NCBI GenBank assembly: GCA_019828595.1
Contig: JAHQRK010000003.1
Span: 2,542,001-2,606,000, forward strand
Length of the DNA: 64,000 nt
Origin: Aphanomyces cochlioides
Lineage: Eukaryota; Oomycota; Saprolegniomycetes; Saprolegniales; Verrucalvaceae
Reading direction: 5' to 3'
Shown here: positions 22,106 through 34,407 of the stretch, piece after piece
Numbering within the stretch: position 1 is the first letter of the stretch
How the letters are laid out: each line of letters starts with the position of its first letter
The notes under the pieces: generated by a model
What the model saw: only the letters and a program-made list of their open reading frames with translations
Database searches by the model: none
What the model was told of the DNA's origin: nothing
Translations under genes and position numbers: made by a program

Positions 22106-23343
22106 ATGAAGTACCAAAGCGCGCGAGTCCTCCGAGGCCATGAAGGTCCAGTCTATGCCGTTCGATTCAACGGTACGTCGGTGCTTCTGCCTTGAAGGAT
22201 GACGTATTGTTGATTAGAGAAAGGAACGTATTGTATGACATGTGGAAGCGATCGAACGATTCGACTTTGGAATCCACATCGAGAAGGTCCAGAGGGACCG
22301 ACGTCTGCGATGATGATCAAAGCGTACAAAGGGCTGCATGGATATGAAATCCGAGATGTTGCCATGTACGTTGCTAGCAGGTGGATGACATATTTATTGA
22401 TGTTTGGCTCGTAGTGAGAATGACAACGCCAAGTTTGTCTCGTGTGGTCGAGACAAAGTTGTGTTTCATTGGGACGTCTCGACAGGCAAAGTCATTCGTA
22501 AATTTGAAGGACACGCGAGCGTAAGACCTCCCGCTTGAATCTCGTCTTCATTTGAACTTGTAGAGCGTCAATGCGGTCGAGTTTAACGACGATTGTACAG
22601 TTCTATGCAGTGCTTCGTATGACAGTACCGTGAGACTTTGGGATATGCGGTAAGCGATGCGTGGTGGTAAGATGAATTAGTTTTCGCTTAGGGCTCGTAA
22701 CTCATTCACACCGATTCAAGTACTTGATCACTTTCGAGACAGCGTCACATCTGTTCGCGTCAAGGACCATGAAATCATCACGAGGTACAAAGGCGAAGCC
22801 ATAAAGGTGTTTATCTTGGGATATCAATAGTTGCGTGGATGGATTTGTCCGAGTATACGACATTCGAGCAGGCATGCTGACAGAAGATAACTTGCATCGT
22901 AAGTATTTCTGAAACAACTCATTCTGACAGCAAAATATTACGCTAGATCCGGTAACAAGTCTCGCATTGACGAGCGATCTCAACTGTATTGTTGCATCCA
23001 CAACCAATGGAGTATTGCGTTTTTTTGAAAAGAAATCTGGCACAGAATTGAACACGTACTCCACCTCACGCCGCAATGAGTAACAAATCGCCCTAGATTC
23101 CAGGGCCACTCCGTCGCATCGTATGGGCTTGCATGCGCCTTTTCCAACGACGACGCATATATCTTGAGCGGCTCAGAAGATGGAAGAGTTGTTGTTTGGG
23201 ATATGCTGACAAAAGACACAGCTCTTTCGTTCCAAGCTCATGACCGTCCAGTGCGCTCAATCGCAAGCCACCCGACTGAACCCATGATTCTAACTGCGTC
23301 AGTGGATAACACAGTCAAAGTCTGGCTTCCAGTTGCTTCCTAG
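22106..23343 (+). CDS. WDR83: WD40 protein, WDR83/MORG1 orthologue
   Basis: Seven-bladed WD40 scaffold; the family organises MAP-kinase modules and is also found with spliceosomes. About eight short exons are joined by 40-50-nt introns. The ordered blades show YAVRFN, TCGSDRTIRLWNPH, GYEIRDVA, FVSCGRDKVVFHWDVSTGK, VIRKFEGHASSVNAVEFN, LCSASYDSTVRLWDMR, VDGFVRVYDIRAGM, LSGSEDGRVVVWDML and HPTEPMILTASVD. The order and the phrases around blades 2 to 4 match MORG1 closely. The start is the ATG at 22106 (MKYQSARVLRGHEGPV). The small size, with little outside the propeller, also fits. The PH-domain MAP kinase in this window is not adjacent, so no link is implied. Confidence 0.88.
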
Positions 23344-23484
23344 ATGGAAGCTGCTGTTTAATCTTCATCTTTATCAAAACAAGTCTGTAAACTATGGAGA
23401 AGACGTCACCGTTTACTCTACGAGGCACCAGTTCCGGCTTGGCCCAATCCTACAGAGAATTATATCACTTAGACATCGCTGCGA

Positions 23485-25576
23485 TCATATACCGAGGACG
23501 TAGCTCATGCGTCGTGCGCCATCAACGCCATCTTGATCATCCTGCGCTTCAAGCACATCGCCGTACGTTTTCCAATATTGTGCGCTTTGGGGCTTGACGT
23601 TGATCCTACCCAAAACATTTCAGTCAGTCTAAAGTGATGGCCAAACATACCGTTCATTGAGAAGCAGCTTAGCAATATCAAGTTGAGATCCGCGTTTAGC
23701 CCTGCATATATATCATGAATTGTGTTTTTATGTGATGTTCGTACGCATCAATCAACAGCAGTTCCCAGAGCTCGGCTTCGACGCGCGTGCCTCCTAGAAC
23801 CTACAGGTGCCGCATTAAAGATGCCTGTTTATCATCATGCGTACATGGAGGAAACCTCGCACCTCGAGCAATTTGTCGACGGCTTGGTTGTAGTCGCCCT
23901 GAGAACATTGACAACACGTTTATCAACAACGGTACATACCTTCGCGTAGGCTGTCAACGCCTCCGTGAGCTTGGACAAGATATTGCGTTCTCCATTGCCT
24001 AGATGGAGAGCAGCCTCATTTCAAGGTGTGGGCTGTATGTCATACCTGGCAACGCATGGCTAAATGTAAGAACTACTGGCGTTTCCAGGGAAGTGCGTAG
24101 TGCCTCGACGTCACATGTAAATGCTTCCTCTAAACAAAGACCCATGAAAATTTTTCAGTGAGATGATTTGCCAACGTGGAATCAAGTCTTTGGCGCTTTC
24201 ATCTTCAGGACGCTGGAGTGTGAAAATGCTCTACCATACGTAGCCACAAGATCAGAATGAAGTGACGGAGTCGGTCGATTTACATGAGCGTGCAATGCTG
24301 CCAATGGAGTCAGCGGTACTTTCGTAGCATCCTTCATCACGAATTGCCACTGTTCATCCAACAAATCAAGAAGATGAGGCGCATCGTAGCCAGCCAGGCG
24401 TAGCCGCCAGTATACTTGGGTTGCATCGACAAGAGTTGGAGCTGAAATAACCTAAACAATATTGCAGCATGAGTGACGTGTATCATCAGCTTAAAACCTC
24501 GCCAGACACGAAAACATCATTGCGAAGAAGTGTCTCGACACGGTCAAAGCGACCAGTCTCGATGAGAAAGTAGATCCAATGAATAGTCACATGAGCATGG
24601 ACGAGTCTATATTTTGACCACGAGTCCTACATGCATCATGTGAGTCCATGTGAAAAAGTATTTGATGACGTACTTCGTTTCGCATGACGACGCTGGCGCC
24701 GTCCGGGTGGTTGCCTTGGCATTCAAATGTATGCAAAAGAGCGTGGACTACATTTGCACAGTCATACACTGGAGATTCGTCCATCAGATCAAACATGCAA
24801 CGGCATCGTGGTCGTTCATGGACATAGCACGTTGAGCTAGCGAGGATGCAGCTCCAAAATCCCCCATCTCCTGAAGTCCAAATGCCTGAAGCGACAATAC
24901 ATGGCTGTAGCCGGGATGGCTTGATGGCCACTGAGGTAAAACTCGAGAAACAGCTTCGAGCATGTTGCGTTTGTCCCTAAAATTGCACCAGGAGCGTTAC
25001 TTGTCGAAAATACACAAAGAATGTACCCAAGGATAGTATAGACATCGACTGCGCATTGAAGTGCAAGAAGGTCGGTTGTATCTTCACGAAGAATGCTTTC
25101 ATATGCAATAGAGGCTTCACGAAAGCGTCCATGGACGAGCGCTTCTAAGGCGTGGACGTGCATTTTGTCAAGCTTCGACCCATGTCCTAGTCAAAGGTGA
25201 GTACAATATTGGTTTGAGGAAATCCACCGCTTGAGACGAGTTTTTTGGCAAGGTCGACATGGCGACGCGCATCCAGACTCTCCGAATGCAGTCGTGGATA
25301 GAGATAGTTGCTTACACCGACAAGGATATGCCCCATGAGAAAGTGTGGGTCTTTTTTCAAGATGCGTCCAAGCGAGTCTTTTGGCGGCATCGTTTTGGCA
25401 ACGTATCCAAGAAGCGCGAGTTGGAATCCGCTTGATGGCGAGGCGGCTTCTTCTTGTTCCGTCCGCTCATTTGACGAGAAAAGGCTGTCAAAGAAGGACA
25501 TGGATCGATGACCCAAGCGAGAAATCCTCGTCACTTGGCTCTTCCGCGCAAGCATGTTGGGCAACCCAAATGCCAT
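23485..25576 (-). CDS. TTC38: Tetratricopeptide repeat protein 38 homologue
   Basis: Helical TPR-type protein of unknown biochemical role, recognised from segments characteristic of TTC38: DSLGRILKKDPHFLMGH near the N-terminus, HVHALEALVHGRF and YESILREDTTDLLALQ, GLQEMGDFGAASSLAQRAM, IHWIYFLIETGRFDRVETLL, and the C-terminal QSAQYWKTYGDVLEAQ. The gene is intron-rich, with at least nine introns of about 40-60 nt. The start is the ATG at 25576 and the stop is at 23485-23487. The N-terminus carries an extra Arg-rich stretch (LARKSQVTRISRLGHRS) that could be a mitochondrial targeting sequence. Exon borders in the last 500 bp were placed by GT/AG and frame only. Confidence 0.8.
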
Positions 25577-25794
25577 TCAACTTGAAAGAAAGTCCGACCG
25601 AAATCGCCATAATTCCATCCAATAGAAATATTTTGACTATTTTATCCAATAAAATCGGTTAATTGTTTTATCAACTATTCCATTGAGGTTAAGTCGTAAA
25701 TTTGTTTTGCTTGGATTAAGCTATCAAACAAGTCCATCGACGTAATATAACGTTATGATAACTCATCAGGCTTCATAAAATTCCATCAGAAAAT
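25577..25794. promoter_or_regulatory. CCAAT-containing gap upstream of TTC38
   Basis: Two CCAAT boxes in the same orientation at 25619-25623 and 25646-25650 lie 43-74 nt upstream of the TTC38 start. The same gap would serve the small plus-strand candidate gene at 25795. Confidence 0.45.
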
Positions 25795-26098
25795 ATGAGC
25801 TCTGTGAGGCTGGCCTGATGTGGTGACCAATGTTGAATGTTCGACTGAGGTTTATGCTCTACATCCTTTGAAAGCACTTCAAAAGTTGTCAATTGTCGAA
25901 AAGGATCTATCAAGTTTGATTTCTGATGTCATGTTGAAAGACAATATTCACCGACAAAAGGTATGACAGAATTACACTCTGGGCGTGGAATAAGCTGTTT
26001 GTAGCTTTCAACAGAAAATACAATTTGAGTGCGATAACTCAAGCAACACTGCTTGCCTCTTTTCAGTCGGAATTTCCTTCACCTCTTTGGCTTTTTAG
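25795..26098 (+). CDS. Small candidate gene, 67 codons after splicing
   Basis: Three short exons: MSS, then a helical stretch with LHPLKALQKLSIVEKDLSSL and SDVMLKDNIHRQK, then KIQFECDNSSNTACLF ending SLAF and TAG at 26096-26098. Introns start GTGAGG and GTATGA and end CTGAG and CAACAG, and both keep frame. The small size and lack of a known domain keep confidence low. Confidence 0.35.
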
Positions 26099-26466
26099 CC
26101 GCATTTACCACGGTAAGAGAGCCAAAACGATCGGTATTTCCAAGAGGTATGTCACGGAATGCAGAAAATGCTGTATCAAAGTTAATTAAAGGCGGTAAAT
26201 CGTCGATTCCTTAACACTGCGATTGATTCGAAAACATTGATTTCTCAGTAAAATCTCCGCAAGTACTCTAACAGCCCTCAAGCGTTTATATTGCTTGTCG
26301 GGGCTTGTGTTATCAAGATTGAACACACAAAACAATATCATCATCATGGTACTCGTCATTAAATAAATTACCCGATGAATAAAATGCACTTTCCAAGATC
26401 CGGATACAACTGTTATCCGGACGGAGTTCGCGCCTTTTTTCAAATTTGGATCACTTTTGAATCGGA
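26099..26466. other. Intergenic, with one ATCCGGAT cluster
   Basis: No coding signal. GATCCGGATACAACTGTTATCCGGAC lies at 26397-26422, downstream of the RING gene's stop and not upstream of any gene that I can support. This is an exception to the usual position of the motif. Confidence 0.45.
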
Positions 26467-28176
26467 CTAGGAGAGCTGAAGATACGAGTTGAGGGCCGGA
26501 TCGGACAGCGTCGAATTGATGCCTGCAAAGTCGTCAAGCATTTGATCCCATGAAGCGTTTGCTGGAGGCATCGAGTCCATCGTATCGTAGTGGGCAGGAT
26601 TCGTGGAGGGAGTTGGTGCAGTGGTAGCAGGGGGATGCGACTGTGTAATGCGGAAAGGCGCGTTCGACGGGGTATTGCCCATCAAGAGACCATCTAACTC
26701 GGGACTCGACGTCTGGTCGTCATACACACCTGTTTCTGGGAGCGTCCGCATAGCACCAGCACGCATGGATAAAGGTGTGAGCGCCATTCGTCCTGTAGGT
26801 TCCCTCGTTTGTGGTCGTTTGTACTGATTGCTGTAGGCATTGATTGCATATGATGGCGAAGATGGAGATGGATCGCGGTAGGCTCCTTGGTGATGATGAA
26901 GCTGAGGCTGTTGTTGAAGTTGTTGCTGTGGCTGTTGTGGTGGCATCTTGTTGTACTCTATTGTAGGTTGGAAAGGGATTTCACCCGCATTGAGATCACG
27001 ATCGTCGCTATTTTCGTCCTCATACGGCTTGAAGGGCTCTGATTTGAAATAGGGCACTTCCCACGACTGAAGAGTTGGCGGTGGCTGTGGCGGTGACGGT
27101 GGTCGCTTCTCACCCCATGATAAGACTTGATCAAACATTCCGTCACGAAGTTTTTGCATGGCTTGTTTTTTCTTCTTGGGCTCAGTTGTGTCAAGGCCTT
27201 CGACTTGCTGCCCAACGGACAAGGCAAATTTGAGAAAATTTGAGACCCAAAACTGGATCACGGCTAGACGAAGATCGCGAAGTTCGATGTATCCGTCCTG
27301 TTTGTTGTCTTTGCGCTGAAGAAGCACAACTTCCTGGCGAAAAGCCGATTCAACTGCTGAAAACTCAATCTGTCTCGCTTGGTGGCTCGCTGCGTCAAAC
27401 GAAATCCGCGCACCAGATGCACTGTTCTTGGGAACCCGATACGTACGTTTTCCAAGTGCATTCTTCTGAAATTTCTTTGACAGTCGCATGGGGGAGCAAT
27501 TGAGCAGCTTGGCCAAGACGAGTCGGACTGGGGTTCCGTTTGCGAGCGGGAACGTGCCATGGTCAAATTCGTCAACGATCAAGTTGACAAATTTTTCCTC
27601 TTGTTTGGTCCACTTTCCACTACGCTGTGTCGTCTTGGATGTCATATCAATGTGAACAACGGCGACTTTGGCAACTTCGCCGTGGCAATAAGGACACCGT
27701 GTCATTGGCCATTCGCCAACGCACCTCGAGTGAAATGTATGGCCGCATGTGGGTACATACAAGATCGGGTCCGGGTATTTACAGAGATCGCAGTTGGGTT
27801 GTCTTGGTGAAGATGCCGATTCGAGCAAGAGCGGTTGTTGTAGTGGTGGCGGATTTTGTTGTTCGACCATGGATGCTGCTGCATGGGCAAACGAAAACTG
27901 CGGATTACTCGCAGATTGTTGGTCCTGGTACATGGGCGATTTTCGTTTCAGCGACATGGGCGGTCCTTGGTACCCGTACGAGTTGTGTTGTGGTTGCATT
28001 TGCTGGTGGTGATGCATGTGCATGCCTCCATTCATCGACGACGACGACGAAGTGGATGCGACGACATTTGGATGGTGTTCATACGACGGTATTCCCATGC
28101 CAAGCTGGTCATAATGCTGTGGGTAGCCGTACGTCATCGTGTGCATGTGCTGCTGCTGCTGCTGCTCATACGACAT
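26467..28176 (-). CDS. RING-finger protein with a stramenopile-type WTxxE...PMRxxKK domain
   Basis: Single-exon gene of 569 codons. The N-terminus is rich in Gln, His and Ser. A RING-like zinc site follows around residues 130-165: CDLC, CGHTFHSRC and RCPYC. Right after it comes a block starting GKWTKQEEKFVNLIVDEF, continuing to LAKLLNCSPMRLSKKFQK and GKRTYR. I associate this block with putative nuclear proteins of diatoms, brown algae and oomycetes. The rest is low complexity (poly-Pro, poly-Gln) ending LNSYLQLS. A nuclear E3 ligase or transcription regulator is the best guess; neither activity is shown. Codon repeats encoding Gln make length variation between strains likely. The start is the ATG at 28176. 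Confidence 0.75.
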   Translation of the reverse strand: MSYEQQQQQHMHTMTYGYPQHYDQLGMGIPSYEHHPNVVASTSSSSSMNGGMHMHHHQQMQPQHNSYGYQGPPMSLKRKSPMYQDQQSASNPQFSFAHAAASMVEQQNPPPLQQPLLLESASSPRQPNCDLCKYPDPILYVPTCGHTFHSRCVGEWPMTRCPYCHGEVAKVAVVHIDMTSKTTQRSGKWTKQEEKFVNLIVDEFDHGTFPLANGTPVRLVLAKLLNCSPMRLSKKFQKNALGKRTYRVPKNSASGARISFDAASHQARQIEFSAVESAFRQEVVLLQRKDNKQDGYIELRDLRLAVIQFWVSNFLKFALSVGQQVEGLDTTEPKKKKQAMQKLRDGMFDQVLSWGEKRPPSPPQPPPTLQSWEVPYFKSEPFKPYEDENSDDRDLNAGEIPFQPTIEYNKMPPQQPQQQLQQQPQLHHHQGAYRDPSPSSPSYAINAYSNQYKRPQTREPTGRMALTPLSMRAGAMRTLPETGVYDDQTSSPELDGLLMGNTPSNAPFRITQSHPPATTAPTPSTNPAHYDTMDSMPPANASWDQMLDDFAGINSTLSDPALNSYLQLS

Positions 28177-28560
28177 GGCGGTGGCGTGACGACGACGAGG
28201 GAAAGGAACACTGATCGACGACCCACTTCCAGATGTGTTTCAAATTCAAGGGCACTGCACCCACATTACGTTGTGCCGAACCTAATGGCATTCTTCGTCT
28301 TTCGAAGTTCTCGACTGACTGCATAGGGGCACAGTTTTACTCATATTTAACTTCGACTAGGTTTTACTATAAACTGCGCATGATAGTCATTCCAGCTTTA
28401 TCTCCATGCAAGTTGAGTGCACTTTTTTTCTACCTCTACACGTATTATTACTTTCATCAAGATTAAAGTTTAATGGTATAAAATCCTTATCCGTAACAAC
28501 TATATGAACTATTATGACGGAGATGATATCAGCTCTTGTTGACCAGCACCCTCGGAACAA
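28177..28560. other. Intergenic, nothing recognised
   Basis: About 380 bp upstream of the RING gene, AT-rich from 28340 onward. I see no gene, CCAAT box or ATCCGGAT palindrome. Confidence 0.4.
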
Positions 28561-29898
28561 TCAATGGAGAAGTTTATCGATCTTCACCCTCCCATCCTTC
28601 TTCCATGCTCCCATCGTGTCGTGTATAGTTTGAAAATGGTTGAATCCCTTATGAGGATGACGTTTGATGGGCGTCGCTTCTTGTTTAAGTCTTTTCAACT
28701 TGTATTGATAAGTAAAACCACTCGGTTTAAACATACCAAATGGCCACATGCGATGATCGTCGTCTTGTGGCGAGAGTGTGTGCGAGGAACTTGTTTCGTT
28801 GGCATGAAGTCGTCGCTCGTCAACGGTATTGCCGAAAAAGGCCTAAAGCGCGTGCAATCCGTCCTCTTCTCCTCCTCCTCCTCGACGATTCAATCGTCTG
28901 TTTGGCGCCGACCAGATATCGTTGTCTTCGACTCTAGAATGATACAATTCATAGTACACACTCTGGGCCAAACTCCATTTTGGGTCTGACATCATGTTCT
29001 TGCGCTTGCTCGTCAAGGTGAAAGGAATATTTGGAGGAAAAAGAAGCTTATTGCACTTGAGGCAGGAAGCAAAATATCGAAGCTGCTCGACTTCTGGTCC
29101 AAGAGGGGCATGTGTGGGATGATGTCTCGATTTTAAAAATTCAAATCGGTCCTGCTGGCCCGCCACTCAACGGATGATTTCACATGGCGTAGTGGCAGGA
29201 AGACTTGATGGCCAGTTTCACCAAGTATTTTCGGTTCGAAATCTTTACGGATGAATAGTTGACGTCGATGACAGCATGGAGGTATTGTCGTGATCGACTT
29301 CAAACTTTTGCAACCCCGCGACGTCTACAAGCTCAACGCATGTCACGCCCAAAGTCGATAGAAACAATGTCGAATTTCTCATCCAATTTGTATGGTGCAG
29401 GTTCGAGTTCAAGCCACACATAGAAGAATCCTGTCGTAGAAATATACAACGTCGCGCTCGAGTGCGTCAAGAGGTTGAGAGAGGGATCTTGGAGCTGAGA
29501 AACGTGGATTCGTCCCAGCTTTTCAGTCCGAGCTCGCCTGACAATATTTCTCGGACTCTACCGACCCTCGCTGAGAAACGTTGAGTCCTCTAGAAACCAT
29601 CTGCTGACTTCAATTGCTGAATTGTTGAAGTGACTTGACAGTTGGCCCCTCTCTGGTCGATGAAAACTTCGATCCATGTGCTTCGACCAACATGCAAGAC
29701 TTGTTGCGTGTGTCTTTCCCTCTCGATGCTTGAACTACAAGGATCGATCCATGGATTTCGTTTTTGATTGTTGAAGGTATGCGCTTGGGCTTTGATGCAA
29801 GCTCTATTGCAAGCACGACAGCGTACGAAATGCGTCGCTGTAGAGAGATATTGCAGTCTAGCTGTGAAAAGTGATACCCAGAATGCCGTTCTCGCCAT
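28561..29898 (-). CDS. Multi-exon gene of unknown function
   Basis: Coding-like segments run down the minus strand from an ATG at 29898. The first reads MARTAFWVSLFTARLQYLS, an Arg-containing amphipathic start that could target mitochondria, then a CRACNRAC cysteine cluster and STWIEVFIDQRG. Later segments include KLGRIHVSQLQDPSLNLL, FFYVWLELEPAPYKLDEKF, then LFIRKDFEPKILGETGHQVF, then EQLRYFASCLKCNKLLFP, and finally MWPFGMFKPSGF ending KLLH and TGA at 28561-28563. They lie in different frames, so several short introns join them. I could not place every junction, and an in-frame TAG at about 28848 needs an intron or marks an earlier stop. No family recognised; it could also be two genes. Confidence 0.45.
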
Positions 29899-31761
<1,863 letters not shown>

Positions 31762-31835
31762 CTTGGTGAATCTACTTTTCGTCTATGATCTATTGCTGGG
31801 ACTGTCATGGCTTGCGCCACTTCAACCTTGTAAGT

Positions 31836-31930
31836 CATCCGGACAAAACGATTATCCGGATAAACAAATCTAGAAATATCCGGAATTTCAAGATGAATGT
31901 AATCCGGATATTGACTGTCGTATCCGGAAG
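31836..31930. promoter_or_regulatory. Five TCCGGA motifs in 95 bp upstream of RTF2
   Basis: CATCCGGA (31836), TTATCCGGATAAA (31852), ATATCCGGAAT (31876), AATCCGGATAT (31901) and TATCCGGAAG (31921). The last ends 32 nt before the RTF2 ATG. This is one of the densest clusters of the motif in the window. The open frame running through it is therefore probably 5' leader, which decides the start of RTF2. Confidence 0.65.
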
Positions 31931-31961
31931 TCTTGTTTCCATCGTCCCAAACAACACAAGC

Positions 31962-32747
31962 ATGGGAAACGATGGAGGAGTGATCGCTGTGAAGCGCAAG
32001 TTTATGCGCCACGGACAGACCAAACAACGAGATGAACAAGGAGATCAAAAAGCACTGAGGGAGAAGCGAACGACTATGTGTGCCTTGACCGACGAACCAC
32101 TCAAGGAACCGATAGTGGCATGCAAAGTCGGCAGGCTCTTCAACAAAGATCGTCTCATTGAACGCTTGTTGGATCGATCGATGCCCGAAGAATTTGGCTA
32201 CATCCGATCGATGAAGGATGTAGTGAACTGCAAATTTTACCGCGCGCCCGAAACCGCGACTAAAGCGAGCGCGATGAAAGAAGATGTGAATCGTTTTGTC
32301 TTCCATTGCCCCATTACGCTCCAACCATTCAACGGCACACATCCATTTGTCGTGCTGCGCAAATGCGGATGTGTCTTGTCCGAAAAGGCATTGAAGGAAG
32401 TTAAGTCGAACGAATGCTTGATGTGTGGTTTCCCCCTCAAGGAAAAAGATCTGTGGCCCCTCTTGCTTCCCGATGACAAAGCTGCCGAAGTGCTGGCCAC
32501 GATTCGAAGTGCGGACGCCACAAAAGCCAAGAAGCGAAAACTGGAGCAACTTGAAGCTGCCCCCACCCCCGTCGAGAAAAAGATCAAGAGCCAAGTGTCT
32601 GTCGTCGCTGAAGCGAACGAAGCTGTCAATCAGGCAAAAGAACGCAGTGCCGTCTACGCTTCCCTCTTTGCCTCTGAGAAAGACTCAAAGAAAACTGCGA
32701 AGGAACTGCTCATGACCGTAGCAGGCATGCGATATACGCTATCTTAA
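31962..32747 (+). CDS. RTF2: Replication termination factor 2 homologue
   Basis: Rtf2 proteins act at stalled or paused replication forks and have also been tied to splicing. The start is the ATG at 31962, which yields the family's conserved N-terminus MGNDGGVI. An upstream ATG at 31893 lies inside the motif cluster and is rejected. The 261-residue protein has two degenerate RING-like halves: CALTDEPLKEPIVAC-LGRLFNKD-like (CKVGRLFNKDRLIE), then FHCPITLQPFNG, CGCVLSEKALKEVK and CLMCGFPL. The C-terminal tail is Lys/Ala-rich (ATKAKKRKLEQLE), consistent with a nuclear protein. Single exon. Confidence 0.93.
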   Translation: MGNDGGVIAVKRKFMRHGQTKQRDEQGDQKALREKRTTMCALTDEPLKEPIVACKVGRLFNKDRLIERLLDRSMPEEFGYIRSMKDVVNCKFYRAPETATKASAMKEDVNRFVFHCPITLQPFNGTHPFVVLRKCGCVLSEKALKEVKSNECLMCGFPLKEKDLWPLLLPDDKAAEVLATIRSADATKAKKRKLEQLEAAPTPVEKKIKSQVSVVAEANEAVNQAKERSAVYASLFASEKDSKKTAKELLMTVAGMRYTLS

Positions 32748-33198
32748 GTATAAATACGTAGTAGTGATACTTCTTTTAGTCCAATGGGATAAAATTTTAT
32801 ATCTGAATGTCATTCAAGTCAAAGGATGAGCTTTAAGTCAAGTATAACCTTCAATGTAGTTATGTTAGAGCGCCTGAAATTTTTAGCGGTGAACCCTGAT
32901 TAACTAACTTCATTTCGCAGTTCACCAGATTCAGGTTAGGATTAATCATTCATGGCATTATATGCTTAAGATATTGAGTTATCCTCCAACCATATTCCAG
33001 GATCGGTTATCCTACGTGGAAACTTAATTTATGTTGCCCACAATTCTTTAAATGCTCATAAAATATATAGAAAGTCCGGTTAAAATGGTTTCGCATTGAG
33101 GACAACTCTTTTAAAAATTTTCGTCAATTGGCTAAAATGATGAATAATTATCCAATAGAACAGTTATTGTGTTTAAGATTCAAGATCTCAACTGGGGC
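32748..33198. promoter_or_regulatory. PRIM2 upstream region with an ATTGG-N20-CCAAT pair
   Basis: 450 bp, AT-rich. ATTGG at 33127-33131 and CCAAT at 33152-33156 form an inverted pair with 25 nt start to start, ending 43 nt before the PRIM2 ATG. It has the same geometry as the pairs upstream of UBA1 and eEF1B. Confidence 0.55.
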
Positions 33199-34407
33199 AT
33201 GGAGCACATTCTGTACCAAGTGCCGCCATCGACACCGATTGCTCTAGACGACTTGGAAGATGCAACGATTCGTCGTCTAACTCTTCTGTTGAGCTTGCAA
33301 GGAAAAGAATCGACTACGTACAACTGCAGTATCGACAAGGATGTCCACGGACACTTTGGTCTCCGTGTCGTGTTTGCCATGATTCAAGCAAGCTCTGCAG
33401 AAAAGACCGATATATGTGAATGGTTTATCAAGCAAGAAACACTACTCCTTCAGCAGCGACTTCTAGAAAGCATCCAGACTCGTAGTGGCTTAATTCGCGA
33501 CATGCTCCAAGCGCTTGATGCAGTATCGTACGACGAACAAGACAACAATTTATTGGTTCCATTCCAAGACATTCCGTTCCTCGTGCGCTCTCGCTCCGTG
33601 ATTCTGCGCTCTGGTTTGGCTTATATTCCACTTGAATCACGACATGCTGTCTTATTGGTTGCCCACCATGCTCGCAAGCATTTTGAGTCGCAACTGGAGA
33701 TCCAAGCCAGGGCTTGTTGTGTGTATCCTGCGTCCTTCGAGTTGGAACGTCTTTATCCACTGAGGGCTCAAGTCGAGAAGGCTCTTCAAGACGCACTGTC
33801 GTCGCGTTCTTTTGTCTCGAGCTCTCTGGAACATATTGGCGACAAGGCTGGTTTGGAGAGATACGAGCAGTGTCTTCCACTTTGCATGCGCTATCTCTTT
33901 GACAAATTGCGCCATGACCACCATCTCAAATACGAAGGACGGAATCAATTGCGCATGTTTCTTAAAGGTGTTGGCTTCACGTTTGAGGAGAACATGATCT
34001 TTTGGCGATCTATGCTTGTTTTCAAGGCCTTTGACAAGAAGTACGCGTACAATATCCGCCACTCGTATGGTCTTGTTGGAAGCCGCTTCGACTACGAACC
34101 ATGGTCATGTGCCATCATTCAAAATCTTCCGCCACCAAGTGCTGGACATTTCCATGGCTGTCCATTTCAGCGATGGGAATCCGAGTTTCTCGAGCGGCAG
34201 TTGCTCCAGTATGGTGGTGTCTCCACAACCACAGCATCACAAATTGCATCAATAGCAGCGACTGAAGCCCCGCTAGCTACTTGTCGTCTTTACTTGGCCC
34301 AACGCTTTCCACGAGCTGCATCCACAGCAGTCACTGAGAAATTGAATTTGATAGATCATCCAAACAAATGGTTTGATCTTGCGAGGCGCTGCCGTACAAG
34401 TGACTAA
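33199..34407 (+). CDS. PRIM2: DNA primase large subunit
   Basis: Regulatory subunit of the primase-polymerase alpha complex that starts every Okazaki fragment. Single exon of 402 residues, shorter than the roughly 460-510 usual in animals and yeast, with most of the loss at the two ends. The start is the ATG at 33199; the frame is open upstream but only with non-ATG codons. The C-terminal iron-sulphur domain is complete: cysteines in LPLCMRYLF, EPWSCAII, HGCPFQRW and ATCRLYL would bind the 4Fe-4S cluster. Between them are GRNQLRMFLKGVGF and IRHSYGLVGSR, typical of the family. Its TAA overlaps the stop codon of the convergent TAF1B gene. Confidence 0.95.
   Translation: MEHILYQVPPSTPIALDDLEDATIRRLTLLLSLQGKESTTYNCSIDKDVHGHFGLRVVFAMIQASSAEKTDICEWFIKQETLLLQQRLLESIQTRSGLIRDMLQALDAVSYDEQDNNLLVPFQDIPFLVRSRSVILRSGLAYIPLESRHAVLLVAHHARKHFESQLEIQARACCVYPASFELERLYPLRAQVEKALQDALSSRSFVSSSLEHIGDKAGLERYEQCLPLCMRYLFDKLRHDHHLKYEGRNQLRMFLKGVGFTFEENMIFWRSMLVFKAFDKKYAYNIRHSYGLVGSRFDYEPWSCAIIQNLPPPSAGHFHGCPFQRWESEFLERQLLQYGGVSTTTASQIASIAATEAPLATCRLYLAQRFPRAASTAVTEKLNLIDHPNKWFDLARRCRTSD

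Noticed and set aside
31785..31961. Longer N-terminus for RTF2, including an ATG at 31893
   Set aside because: The region is a dense motif cluster, and the conserved family N-terminus (MGNDGG) starts at 31962.
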